Source: Gammaproteobacteria bacterium
GTDB taxonomy: Bacteria > Pseudomonadota > Gammaproteobacteria > Pseudomonadales > Azotimanducaceae
NCBI GenBank assembly: GCA_030432795.1
Contig: JAUILW010000073.1
Coordinates: 1 to 10,859 of the forward strand
DNA: 10,859 bases
Reading direction: 5' to 3'
The notes under the pieces are model-generated. The model did no database searches. It was not told where the DNA came from and saw nothing but the letters and a program-made list of their open reading frames with translations. Shown piece after piece: positions 1 to 7,317 of this stretch. Positions within the stretch are counted from its first letter, which is position 1. Each line of letters starts with the position of its first letter. The position numbers were made by a program, and so were the translations under genes.

Positions 1-89
1 GCGAAGGCAATGCCCTGCCCCACACCCTGCCCCGCGCCCGTCACCAGCGCCACCTTGCCTGCCAGTTCTTTGTCCGCAGCTCCCGCCAT
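1..89 (-). CDS. Short-chain dehydrogenase/reductase, N-terminal fragment (cut by window edge)
   Basis: Only the first 29 codons are present. They start MAGAADKELAGKVALVTGAG and continue QGVGQGIAFA. This is the first beta strand and the glycine-rich TGxxxGxG loop (TGAGQGVG, residues 17-24) of a classical NAD(P)-dependent SDR. An AGGGAAAG purine run at 93-100, just before the ATG, serves as ribosome binding site. The gap to the MaoC stop is 12 bases, so it belongs to the same operon. The catalytic Ser-Tyr-Lys part lies outside the window, so substrate cannot be judged. In M. tuberculosis two SDR genes sit side by side next to echA20 (Rv3548c and Rv3549c), and this could be the second, but 29 residues do not discriminate. 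A role as a 3-hydroxyacyl-CoA or steroid hydroxyl dehydrogenase is inference from context. Confidence 0.8.
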   Translation of the reverse strand, partial: MAGAADKELAGKVALVTGAGQGVGQGIAF

Positions 90-101
90 GTTCTTTCCCT
101 T

Positions 102-548
102 TTACTCGTAGAACCGGCTGATGGTATCCACCACACAGGCCGGCCGTTCGTTGCCTTCAATCTCCACAGTCACGCGCACCACCATCTGCTGGCCGCCCTT
201 CACCGGCGTCACCTCGACGATCTCGCCGACGCCGCGAATGCGGGCACCTTCCGGTACCGGCGCAGGAAAACGCACCTTCTCGCAGCCGTAGTTCACGCCC
301 ATCGACGCCCCTTCCACCGTCACCAGATCCGGCAGGAAGCGGTTCACCAACGAAAGTGTGAGGTAGCCATGGGCGATGGTGCCGCCGAACGGCCCGTCTT
401 TGGCCCGCTCCTGGTCCACGTGTATCCATTGGTGGTCATCGGTGGCGTCGGCGAACTGATTGATACGGTTCTGATCGATGGTCATCCACTGCGTGGGCCC
501 AAGGCTCTGGCCCGAGGCACCTGGCAACGCGCTGAGCTGAATCTTCAT
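102..548 (-). CDS. MaoC-like (R)-specific enoyl-CoA hydratase, HtdZ type
   Basis: A 148-residue single hot-dog protein, the usual length for the HtdZ (Rv0130) group of monomer-domain MaoC hydratases. The hydratase-2 motif is intact: FADATDDHQWIHVD at residues 32-45 places the expected catalytic Asp38 and His43, followed by GPFGGTIAHGYLTLSL at 52-67. The later YGCEKVRFPAPVP segment is also typical. The family adds water to trans-2-enoyl-CoA to give (R)-3-hydroxyacyl-CoA, usually as a dimer in the cytoplasm. The ATG at 548 is chosen because it overlaps the ipdF stop as ATGA and leaves a normal N-terminus; the open frame runs on to 638 but that extension lies within ipdF. Sitting between two SDR genes, it could provide the hydratase step in beta-oxidation of the HIP side chain or of the ring-opened product. 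That role is inference. Confidence 0.88.
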   Translation of the reverse strand: MKIQLSALPGASGQSLGPTQWMTIDQNRINQFADATDDHQWIHVDQERAKDGPFGGTIAHGYLTLSLVNRFLPDLVTVEGASMGVNYGCEKVRFPAPVPEGARIRGVGEIVEVTPVKGGQQMVVRVTVEIEGNERPACVVDTISRFYE

Positions 549-1318
549 GCGCGCTGGCTCGATACCGACACGGTTTCGCCGGTCATGTAGGTTGAGTAAT
601 CGGATGCCAGAAACACCATCACGTTGGCCACCTCCCACACCTCGGCAGCGCGACCATAAGCTTCCTTGGCCGTGAGTTCGGCGAGCAGCTCATCGGTGGT
701 GACCTTGGCGAGGAACGGATGCATGGCAATGCTCGGCGCAACTGCATTGATGCGGATACCGTGCTCGGCGCCTTCCAGCGCCGCGCAGCGGGTGAGCGCC
801 ATCACACCGGCCTTGGCGGCAGCGTAGTGCGCCTGCCCCTTCTGCGCGCGCCAGCCGAGCACGGAAGCGTTATTGACGATCACGCCGCCGCGGCCGCGCA
901 TAGCCTGCATGGCAGCGCGGGTCATGCGGAACGTGCCGTTCAGGGTGACATCCAGCACCACGTGCCACTGCTCGTCGGTCATGTCCATGAGGTTGGCGGT
1001 ACCACCGAGACCTGCATTGTTGATCACCACATCGAGCGCCCCGGCGGCAGCAAACAACGCGTCCACCTCCGCCTGCTGGGTGACGTTACACAACTGCGTG
1101 GCCGGGCGAGTGCCCAGCTCCGCCTCGAGGCGATCTGCAGCATCCGCAAGACGTCCTTCGTGGATGTCGGAAATCATCACCGTCGCCCCCTCCTCCATGC
1201 AGCGCCTGGCGGCGGAGTAACCGATGCCGGTACCAGCAGCGGCGGTGACGAGCACGCGCTTGCCTGCCAGCAGATCGTGGCTGGCAGGATACTCGGGGGG
1301 CTTGCGCAGATCGGTCAT
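545..1318 (-). CDS. ipdF: IpdF, SDR of steroid C/D-ring (HIP) degradation
   Basis: A 257-residue classical SDR. The cofactor loop is the unusual TAAAGTGIG (residues 25-33) rather than TGxxxGxG, followed by NNAG at 100-103 and the catalytic Ser152 (NNASVLGWRAQ), Tyr165 and Lys169 (YAAAK). TAAAGTGIG and NNASVLGWRAQ are features I recall from M. tuberculosis IpdF (Rv3559c), which has similar length. IpdF is described as acting on the 5-hydroxy/5-oxo position of HIP-type intermediates. The start at 1318 follows the stop of the preceding SDR after a single base. The frame is open upstream to 1441, but that part overlaps the other SDR and has no domain content. The 3' end overlaps the MaoC gene by four bases. 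Its association with ipdABC, echA20 and ipdE1E2 supports the name. Confidence 0.88.
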   Translation of the reverse strand: MTDLRKPPEYPASHDLLAGKRVLVTAAAGTGIGYSAARRCMEEGATVMISDIHEGRLADAADRLEAELGTRPATQLCNVTQQAEVDALFAAAGALDVVINNAGLGGTANLMDMTDEQWHVVLDVTLNGTFRMTRAAMQAMRGRGGVIVNNASVLGWRAQKGQAHYAAAKAGVMALTRCAALEGAEHGIRINAVAPSIAMHPFLAKVTTDELLAELTAKEAYGRAAEVWEVANVMVFLASDYSTYMTGETVSVSSQRA

Positions 1319-1319
1319 A

Positions 1320-2201
1320 TCAGGCTCCGTACACCGGCTGCGGCGGCATCGATTCGTCGATGAGGGCGCGCACCACGTCGTCGAGCTCCTCCGCTTCCCA
1401 GCGGGCACCCTTGTCGCGCTCCGGGCCGGTGCGCCAGCCATCGGCGACGGAGAGCTTGCCGCCGAAAATCTCGAAGCAGCGGCCGCTCACGGCGGAAGAC
1501 TGTTCGCTGACAAGCCAGACCACGAGAGGTGCGACGTTGCCTGGGTCATACTGATCGAAACTGCCGTCTTCGGGCACCTTCATCATGTCGGCAAACACTT
1601 CCTCGGTCATGCCGGTGCGCGCCTGCGGCGCCAACGCGTTGGCAGTGACGCCGTAACGGCCGAGCTCTGCGGCCTGCACCAGGGTGAGGCCCAGAATGCC
1701 GGCCTTGGCGGCCGAGTAGTTGGACTGCCCCACCGAGCCCAGCAGGCCAGCGCCGGAGCTGGTGTTGATGATGCGCGCACACACCGGTTTGCCTTCTTTC
1801 GACTGCGTGCGCCAGTAGCGCGCTGCCTGGTTGCTGAGCGCGTAGTGCCCTTTCAGATGTACCGCGATGACCTGATCCCACTCCTCCTCGGTGAGGCTGG
1901 CAAACATGCGGTCGCGACACACGCCGGCGTTGTTGACAATGGCGTGCACGTCACCGAAGGCATCGAGCGCCGCCTGGAAGATGCCACCCGCGCCGGCGAG
2001 GCTGGTGATGTCGCCGGTATTGGCGAGCGCCCGCCCCCCGGATGCTTCAATCTCAGCAACCGTCGCCGCCGCGGTTTGCGCATTGATGTCGTTGACCACC
2101 ACGTTGGCCCCTGCGGCTGCAAGCGCCAACGCATAGCCGCGACCGAGACCGCCGCCAGCACCGGTGACGATCGCCGTTCTATCCGCGCAAAGCCCAGCCA
2201 T
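1320..2201 (-). CDS. SDR like M. tuberculosis Rv3548c, KstR2-regulon type
   Basis: A 293-residue SDR, longer than the classical 250 because of a C-terminal extension. Motifs: TGAGGGLG at 13-20 (nucleotide binding), an acidic residue after the second strand (VVVNDIN, 34-40), NNAG at 90-93, Ser148/Ser149 in INTSSGAGL, Tyr162 and Lys166 in YSAAK. The extension ends in PVYGA; the same ending, plus the segments EEEWDQVIAVHLKGHY and SVGQSNYSAAKAGI, matches the Rv3548c group as I recall it. That group is in the steroid C/D-ring regulon but has no firmly assigned step; oxidation of a 3-hydroxyacyl-CoA from the HIP side chain is a reasonable guess. The ATG at 2201 shares one base with the fadA6 stop (TGATG), which decides the start against the open extension up to 2405, which lies within fadA6. 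Confidence 0.85.
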   Translation of the reverse strand: MAGLCADRTAIVTGAGGGLGRGYALALAAAGANVVVNDINAQTAAATVAEIEASGGRALANTGDITSLAGAGGIFQAALDAFGDVHAIVNNAGVCRDRMFASLTEEEWDQVIAVHLKGHYALSNQAARYWRTQSKEGKPVCARIINTSSGAGLLGSVGQSNYSAAKAGILGLTLVQAAELGRYGVTANALAPQARTGMTEEVFADMMKVPEDGSFDQYDPGNVAPLVVWLVSEQSSAVSGRCFEIFGGKLSVADGWRTGPERDKGARWEAEELDDVVRALIDESMPPQPVYGA

Positions 2202-3352
2202 CACAAGCGCTCGATAATGGTGACGTTGGCCTGACCGCCGCCTTCGCACATGGTCTGCAGGCCGTAGCGACCGCCGGTGCGCTCGAGTTCGTGCAGCAGC
2301 GTGGTCATGAGCTTGGTGCCCGTGGCGCCAAGCGGGTGACCGAGGGCGATGGCGCCGCCGTTGACGTTGGTTTTCCCGTGGTCGTAGCCGGTGTCGGCAA
2401 GCCACGCCAGCACCACCGGCGCGAACGCTTCGTTGATCTCCACCAGGTCGATGTCGTCGAGCCGCATGCCGGTTTTTTCCATGGCCCGCTTCGTCGCCGG
2501 CATGGGTGCCGTGAGCATCCAGATGGGATCGTCCGCAAGGACGCTGATGTGATGGATGCGCGCCCGCGGCGTGAGGCCGTAGCGCTTCAGCGCCGCCTCC
2601 GAAACGATGAGCATGGCCGATGCCGCGTCACAGGTCTGGCTCGACACCGCAGCGGTGATGCGGCCGCCCTCCTGCAGGGGTTTCAGCTCCGCCATGGCTT
2701 CGAGCGTAGTGCCGCGCCTAGGCGTTTCGTCCTGTGTGACACCGTTGAGCGGCACGATCTCACGATCGAAGCGGCCCTCGTCGATGGCGGCAACGGCCCG
2801 TTCGTTGGAAGTCATCGCGAAACGTTCGAGGTCTTCCCGCGACAGGTTCCACTTCTCGGCAATCATCTCCGCCGAATTGAACTGCGTGACCAGTCCGTCG
2901 CCAAACCGCTCCACCCAACCAGGTGAGCCGGTGAACGGATCGCCAAAGCCGAACTCCTGACCGGCCAGCATGGCGGCGGAAATGGGAATCTGCGACATGG
3001 CCTGTACACCGCCGGCAACCACCACATCTGCGGTACCGCTCATCACCGCCTGCGCGGCGAAGTGCACGGCCTGCTGGGAGGACCCGCACTGCCGGTCGAT
3101 GGTCACGCCAGGCACGTGCAACGGCAGGCCGGCCGCCAGCCAGCAGGTGCGGGCAATGTCGCCGGCCAGCGGGCCAATGGTATCCACGCAGCCGAACATG
3201 ACGTCCTCGTAGTCGTCCGCCGGCACGTCATTACGCTCCACCAGCGCCTTGAGTACATGGCCGCCGAGATCCGCCGGATGCACTTCGGCAAGGCCGCCAC
3301 GGCGGCGACCGGTAGGCGTGCGCAATGCATCGATAATGAAGGCTTCAGGCAT
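2201..3352 (-). CDS. fadA6: FadA6-type thiolase (acetyl-CoA acyltransferase)
   Basis: A 383-residue thiolase of full family length. It has the nucleophilic Cys89 in DRQCGSSQQA, the NEAF box at 307-310, His339 in GHPLGATG and the proton-transfer Cys369 in QTMCEGGG, so it should be catalytically complete. The long stretches SGTADVVVAGGVQ, MIAEKWNLSRE and LQTMCEGGGQANVTIIERL are close to M. tuberculosis FadA6 (Rv3556c, 386 residues) as I recall it. Thiolases cleave 3-oxoacyl-CoA with CoA. FadA6 is assigned to the lower steroid pathway, in shortening of the HIP side chain or of the ring-opened dioyl-CoA. The ATG at 3352 is preceded by GAGG (3361-3364) with an 8-base spacer, 12 bases after the ipdE2 stop; its stop overlaps the next SDR start. 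Confidence 0.92.
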   Translation of the reverse strand: MPEAFIIDALRTPTGRRRGGLAEVHPADLGGHVLKALVERNDVPADDYEDVMFGCVDTIGPLAGDIARTCWLAAGLPLHVPGVTIDRQCGSSQQAVHFAAQAVMSGTADVVVAGGVQAMSQIPISAAMLAGQEFGFGDPFTGSPGWVERFGDGLVTQFNSAEMIAEKWNLSREDLERFAMTSNERAVAAIDEGRFDREIVPLNGVTQDETPRRGTTLEAMAELKPLQEGGRITAAVSSQTCDAASAMLIVSEAALKRYGLTPRARIHHISVLADDPIWMLTAPMPATKRAMEKTGMRLDDIDLVEINEAFAPVVLAWLADTGYDHGKTNVNGGAIALGHPLGATGTKLMTTLLHELERTGGRYGLQTMCEGGGQANVTIIERL

Positions 3353-3364
3353 AACGTATTCCTC

Positions 3365-4333
3365 TTAACATTCGAAACTGTGGTGCGGGCCAATGGCGAT
3401 GCCGCCATTGAGCAGGGCCTGCTCAACCAAAGAAAGATGCCGCTCGCGGCTGCCCCAGACGCCTGCCAGCGCCCAGGCCCGCTTCATGAAGTAATGCAGG
3501 TCCGCCTCATAGGTGTAGCCCATACCGCCGTGCACCTGTATCGCCTGCTCCGCGGCGAACAGCGCCGCATCGGTGGCTGCCAACTTGGCATGAGACACCG
3601 CCACCGGGCTATCCAGTGCAGCGCTCGCGCGATACACCACAGGTCGCGCGAACTCGAGCTTCACACGGGCATTGGCGAGCAGGTGTTTCACCGCCTGAAA
3701 GCTGCCGATGGCCTGACCGAACTGCTCCCGCGTGCCGGCGTAGGCAACCGCCAGGCCGATCATGCGATCGGCGAGGCCAAGCAGCTCTGCCGCAGCCGCG
3801 GTCGCGCCCAGGGCCGCTGCGTATGCACAAGCCTCACGCGCCAAATCTCCTTCGGCCAGGGTTTCCCCAACGCCCGTCACGGTAAACAGCTTGCGCCACG
3901 GGTCGATGCTGCGCACCGGCTCAAGCCTGGCGGCGTCGCGCGCAAGCCACGCCACACGATGCTCGTCGACCATCAGGATGAAATCTGCCGTATCCGCGTG
4001 GTTGGCGTAAGGTGCATCCGCGTGACATATCGCCACACGCGAACCCTGCGGACGCCGTGCCGCGGCGCCTAATGACTCCAGCAGCGGTGCCGCGATCACT
4101 GCGGTATCCGCCAGCGGTTCCGGCAATGCGGCGCGGCCGACTTCCTCAAACAGCGCAATCGCCTCAGCCAGCGGCAGTGAAGCGGCGATATCCACCAACC
4201 CCATGTCCTCGAGCGCCGGCCAGAGCTCGAGGCCGCCTTCGCGGCGCAGACGCTCGGGCGGGCTCTGCCCGTCCAGAAACGCCCGGGTACCTTCTTTGAG
4301 CGCACTCAGGTCGTCAGAGTAAGCAAACCGCAC
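3365..4333 (-). CDS. ipdE2: IpdE2, acyl-CoA dehydrogenase subunit (heteromeric partner of IpdE1)
   Basis: A 322-residue short acyl-CoA dehydrogenase, about 60 residues below the usual 380, as expected for the partner subunit of steroid-type alpha2beta2 dehydrogenases. The N-terminal helical part (1-90) and middle region are poorly conserved and lack the SEPGAGSD-type flavin/substrate loop. The C-terminal FAD-binding half is intact: TREQFGQAIGSFQ at 201-213 and QVHGGMGYTYE at 266-276. No catalytic glutamate is seen at either known position, so it should work only with IpdE1. The start is GTG at 4333, supported by GAGGG at 4341-4345 with a 7-base spacer; it begins 2 bases after the ipdE1 stop. 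M. tuberculosis has three related genes (FadE31, FadE32, FadE33). A FadE32-like role on the ring-opened product is the alternative. Confidence 0.82.
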   Translation of the reverse strand: MRFAYSDDLSALKEGTRAFLDGQSPPERLRREGGLELWPALEDMGLVDIAASLPLAEAIALFEEVGRAALPEPLADTAVIAAPLLESLGAAARRPQGSRVAICHADAPYANHADTADFILMVDEHRVAWLARDAARLEPVRSIDPWRKLFTVTGVGETLAEGDLAREACAYAAALGATAAAAELLGLADRMIGLAVAYAGTREQFGQAIGSFQAVKHLLANARVKLEFARPVVYRASAALDSPVAVSHAKLAATDAALFAAEQAIQVHGGMGYTYEADLHYFMKRAWALAGVWGSRERHLSLVEQALLNGGIAIGPHHSFEC

Positions 4334-4335
4334 CG

Positions 4336-5490
4336 CTACGCCCTCGGCATGCCGAGCACGCGCTCGGAGATGATGTTGCGCTGGATCTCATTGGCACCGG
4401 CATAAATGGGCCCGGCCAGCGAGAACATGTAGCCGTCGAGCCAGCGTGCCTCATCTGCCGCCTGTGGTGCCTCGAGCTCGCCAGCGGCGCCAAGGATGGA
4501 CAGCGCCGTGCGGTGCATGAGCCGGTCGAGCTCGGACCAGAACACTTTGTTGCAGCTCGTCTCCGGCCCGACGGCACCGCCGTTCATGAGCTTACCGGCC
4601 GTCTGGTAGGTGGAATAGCAGTACGCCTGGGCATCCATCCATGCCTGCACCACCAGGGCGCGGGTCTGCGCGGAGATGTTCGCGCCCCGCGCTCGGCAGA
4701 GCGTTACCAGACGCTCGGCGGTTTTCTGAAAACGTGCCGGCGAACGCAGCATCAGACCACGCTCAAATCCAGCCGTGGCCATGGCCACACCCCAACCGCC
4801 GTGCTCCGGGCCGAGCAGATTTTCCGCCGGCACGCGCACGTCATCGAAGAAGATCTCGGCAAAACCCGGATCGCCGTCGAGCTGGGCGATAGGACGGATG
4901 GTGATACCCGGTGAGTTCAGAGGCAGCAGGATCATCGACAGCCCCTTGTGCCGGCTGCTGTCAGGATCGGTGCGAAACAGGCCAAAGCACCAGTCGGCGA
5001 ACACCGCCCGCGACGACCAGATCTTCTGCCCGTTGATGACGTACGCATTACCATCGCGGATCGCGCGGGTGCGTATCGATGCCATGTCGGAACCGGCGCC
5101 CGGCTCAGACCACGCCTGCGCCCAGATCTCGTCACCGGCCGCCATGGCCGGCAGGAAACGCGCCTTCTGCGCCTCGGTGCCGTACTCCATGAGCGTAGGG
5201 CCGAGCAGAAAGATACCGTTCTGGCTGACCCTGCCCGGCGCATCGGCGCGGAAGTACTCCTCCTCGAAAATGAGCCACTCGATGAGATCCGCACCGCGCC
5301 CCCCGTAGGCTTTCGGCCAGGTCACCATGCCCCAGTCGCCTTGCTTGAGGGTGCGTTCCCAGGCGCGGTGCGCTTCGAATCCTTCCGCGGTATCGAACGA
5401 CGGCAACCGCTCTGCCGGCACGTGTTCGGTAAGCCAGTCGCGCACCTGGGAGCGAAACGCCTGCTGCGCCGGTGTGTAGGTCAGATCCAT
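4336..5490 (-). CDS. ipdE1: IpdE1, acyl-CoA dehydrogenase subunit (FadE31-like)
   Basis: A 384-residue acyl-CoA dehydrogenase of normal length. It carries WSEPGAGSDMAS (127-138), NGQKIWSS (153-160) and the C-terminal EIQRNIISERVLGMPR (368-383). The segments AEGFEAHRAWER, FEEEYFRADAPGR and IAQLDGDPGFAEIFFDDV read like M. tuberculosis FadE31/IpdE1. The usual MCAD catalytic Glu site (YEG) is YAG here (Ala364); Glu243 in AGFERGLM lies where isovaleryl-CoA dehydrogenase keeps its base and is the probable catalytic residue. With IpdE2 it is expected to desaturate a bicyclic CoA thioester (5-OH-HIC-CoA in the published pathway as I recall it). The ATG at 5490 comes two bases after the echA20 stop; the upstream site is weak, suggesting coupling to echA20 translation. 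Confidence 0.88.
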   Translation of the reverse strand: MDLTYTPAQQAFRSQVRDWLTEHVPAERLPSFDTAEGFEAHRAWERTLKQGDWGMVTWPKAYGGRGADLIEWLIFEEEYFRADAPGRVSQNGIFLLGPTLMEYGTEAQKARFLPAMAAGDEIWAQAWSEPGAGSDMASIRTRAIRDGNAYVINGQKIWSSRAVFADWCFGLFRTDPDSSRHKGLSMILLPLNSPGITIRPIAQLDGDPGFAEIFFDDVRVPAENLLGPEHGGWGVAMATAGFERGLMLRSPARFQKTAERLVTLCRARGANISAQTRALVVQAWMDAQAYCYSTYQTAGKLMNGGAVGPETSCNKVFWSELDRLMHRTALSILGAAGELEAPQAADEARWLDGYMFSLAGPIYAGANEIQRNIISERVLGMPRA

Positions 5491-5492
5491 TC

Positions 5493-6260
5493 TCAGCTCG
5501 TTTTCTCGTCGTCGAAGGACGCTGCCTGGCCGGACTCCACGAACGCATCCCGCGCCGACTGGCTGTCCTCATGCATGTACATCTCGAAGGTGAAGCCCTG
5601 CTCCCAGCGGTAGTTCTTATCCACGTCGAAGGGCTCAATACCGTTGAGCGCCTGCTTGGCGATGCGCAGCGCATCGCGGGACTTCGAGGCTATGACCGCA
5701 GCAAACGCCCGTGCCGCATCGATGTGCTGCGCCCGCTCCACCACCTGCGCCACACCACCAACGCGGTAGGCGTCCGCGGCCTCGATGCGCCCGCCAGTCA
5801 GGAACGCAGCACGAACCATAGCGTGCGGAAACATGCGCTGCATGTGCGACGCGCCACCCATGGCGCCACGATCGATCTCCGGCAGGCCGAAGTAGGTGTC
5901 GTCTGCCGCAATCACCGCGTCGGATGCGCCGCACACGCCAATACCGCCGCCCAGCACGAAGCCGTGCGGTGCGCTCACCACCGGCACCTCGCAGTCGTGG
6001 ATGGCCTTGTACGTGAGGAAGTTGCCTTTGTTGACCTCGACGATGGCGCCCGCATCTTCCGCCAGCTCCTTGATGTCCACTCCGGCGCAGAAACCCCGCC
6101 CTTCAGCACGTATGAGCAGGCAGCGCACATCCGGGCGCCGGCCGAGCCCCGTGATGATGTCGGGTAGCTCCATCCACATGCGGCCGCTGAAGGCGTTCAC
6201 CGGCGGATGGTTGAATACGAGCTCGGCGACGCGCTCGGAAACACTGGTTTCAAACGGCAT
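5493..6260 (-). CDS. echA20: EchA20, crotonase-family ring D hydrolase
   Basis: A 255-residue crotonase. The oxyanion-hole segments are GFCAGVDIKE (56-65, Gly60) and VLGGGIG (102-108). Glu128 in FGLPEIDRG corresponds to Glu164 of rat enoyl-CoA hydratase, while the Glu144 position is Gly108. That one-glutamate pattern is shared with M. tuberculosis EchA20 (Rv3550), as are the opening PPVNAF, RAEGRGF and the WEQGFTFEMYM end. EchA20 hydrolyses the ring D carbon-carbon bond of the indene-carboxyl-CoA intermediate (HIEC-CoA) to give COCHEA-CoA, the substrate of IpdAB. The start at 6260 is preferred over an in-frame ATG at 6272 because GGAG (6267-6270) stands 6 bases before it and the N-terminus then fits the family. 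It overlaps the end of ipdC by 11 bases. The frame is open further up to 6350 but lies within ipdC. Confidence 0.92.
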   Translation of the reverse strand: MPFETSVSERVAELVFNHPPVNAFSGRMWMELPDIITGLGRRPDVRCLLIRAEGRGFCAGVDIKELAEDAGAIVEVNKGNFLTYKAIHDCEVPVVSAPHGFVLGGGIGVCGASDAVIAADDTYFGLPEIDRGAMGGASHMQRMFPHAMVRAAFLTGGRIEAADAYRVGGVAQVVERAQHIDAARAFAAVIASKSRDALRIAKQALNGIEPFDVDKNYRWEQGFTFEMYMHEDSQSARDAFVESGQAASFDDEKTS

Positions 6261-7317
6261 GTAGGGCTCCATTGCTGTTGACCGCCGCCAGGCGGCTGCG
6301 CGCTTCGTCGACGATGCGGGAGACGAGCGCTTCGCACGTCGGCAGGTCATCGATGAGACCGGCCACCTGGCCGCTCGGCAGCACGCCTTCTTCCGGCCGG
6401 CCTTCGACCATGGCTTTCTGAATGATCATGGGTGCATTTGCGGCCATGAGGGTTTGCGCGAACGTGAGATCGGTAGTTCTTGCCATGGACCAGGCTGAGC
6501 GGATGATGTCGACGAGGCTCGAATCCATGTGGCTCTTGAAACGCCAGCCGTTGACCAGCGCCCGCACGAGCATGCTCAACGCTGATGCCTCCTCGAATGC
6601 CTGCAACCGCTCGTTGAGGATCATGCGTTGCGGCAGACCGTCGAGCTTCGTCGATACCGGGATGCGGGTGACGTCACTCGACAGGTAGCAGTTTTTCGTA
6701 GCCTGCGGCGTAGGACTCTCCTGCGTGAGCAGAAAGCGCGTGCCCATGGCAATGCCATCGGCACCGAAAGTGAGGGCCGCCGCCAGGCCGCGCCCGTCAC
6801 GAAAACCACCGCATGCCACCACCGGCACGCCGAGGTCCGCATCCAGTACCTGCGCCAGCAACAGCCAGGTCGGCGTGTCGCCGGTATGGCCGCCACCCTC
6901 ACCGCCCTGACAAACCAGCACATCGGCGCCCATGGCCACGGCCTTGGCGGCATGCTTGCCGGCGCCGATGGTGGGCACGCAGCGGATGCCTTTCGCCTTT
7001 ACTTTGTCGATGAGTTTGGCCGACGGCGCGCGGCCATAGGAAATGGCCGCCACTTCATGATCGATGCAGATGTCGATGATGCGATCCACACCCGACTGGA
7101 AGGAATGCAGATTGACGCCGAAAGGCTGGTTCGTATGCGACTTGATGGCGCCGATGGCAGCCTCGCACGCCTCCGGTCGCATCACGGCGGCAGCGAGAAA
7201 ACCGAACGCACCAGCGGCCACACTCGCCTGCACGAGCTCCGCAGTGGCTACCCACCCCATAGCGGTCTGAATGATGGGGTAGCGGCAGCCCAAAGCACCT
7301 GTGAGGGCGGTGTTCAA
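6250..7317 (-). CDS. ipdC: IpdC, flavin-dependent oxidoreductase (2-nitropropane dioxygenase fold)
   Basis: A 355-residue TIM-barrel FMN protein of the nitronate monooxygenase/2-nitropropane dioxygenase superfamily. Visible motifs: YPIIQTAMGWVA at 13-24 (strand 1 of the barrel), QGGEGGGHTGD at 137-147 (the conserved QGxEAGGHxG loop) and ACGGFRDGRGLAAALTFGAD at 168-187 with MGTRF following (FMN phosphate site). The MGWVA variant is as in M. tuberculosis IpdC (Rv3553). IpdC is needed for HIP breakdown and is placed around formation of the EchA20 substrate; its exact reaction is less settled than those of IpdAB and EchA20. The start is TTG at 7317, overlapping the stop of the preceding crotonase, with AAGGAAAG directly upstream. 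The next ATG, codon 20, would remove strand 1, so TTG is preferred. Confidence 0.88.
   Translation of the reverse strand: MNTALTGALGCRYPIIQTAMGWVATAELVQASVAAGAFGFLAAAVMRPEACEAAIGAIKSHTNQPFGVNLHSFQSGVDRIIDICIDHEVAAISYGRAPSAKLIDKVKAKGIRCVPTIGAGKHAAKAVAMGADVLVCQGGEGGGHTGDTPTWLLLAQVLDADLGVPVVACGGFRDGRGLAAALTFGADGIAMGTRFLLTQESPTPQATKNCYLSSDVTRIPVSTKLDGLPQRMILNERLQAFEEASALSMLVRALVNGWRFKSHMDSSLVDIIRSAWSMARTTDLTFAQTLMAANAPMIIQKAMVEGRPEEGVLPSGQVAGLIDDLPTCEALVSRIVDEARSRLAAVNSNGALHAV
6267..6270 (-). promoter_or_regulatory. Ribosome binding site deciding the echA20 start
   Basis: GGAG with a 6-base spacer (CCCTAC) before the ATG at 6260. It partly covers the alternative in-frame ATG at 6272, which has no comparable site of its own, so the downstream ATG is preferred. 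Confidence 0.65.

Noticed and set aside
1224..2234. Long open frame on the plus strand (336 codons)
   Set aside because: It lies entirely antisense to ipdF, the Rv3548c-like SDR and the end of fadA6, shows no family motif, and is expected from the codon bias of GC-rich genes.
2202..2405. N-terminal extension of the Rv3548c-like SDR
   Set aside because: It lies within fadA6 and would put 68 unrelated residues before the Rossmann beta strand; the TGATG junction at 2201 is a typical coupled start.
3353..3364. Possible KstR2-like operator or internal promoter between ipdE2 and fadA6
   Set aside because: Only 12 bases, fully occupied by a ribosome binding site; no inverted repeat could fit. No other junction in the window exceeds 13 bases.
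3062..4072. Long open frame on the plus strand (336 codons) opposite fadA6 and ipdE2
   Set aside because: Antisense to two genes with complete family motifs; composition rich in Arg, His and Gly without recognisable domain.
6261..6272. Alternative start of echA20 at 6272 (MEPYMPFETS)
   Set aside because: Not impossible, but GGAG is spaced for the ATG at 6260 and the shorter N-terminus fits the family.
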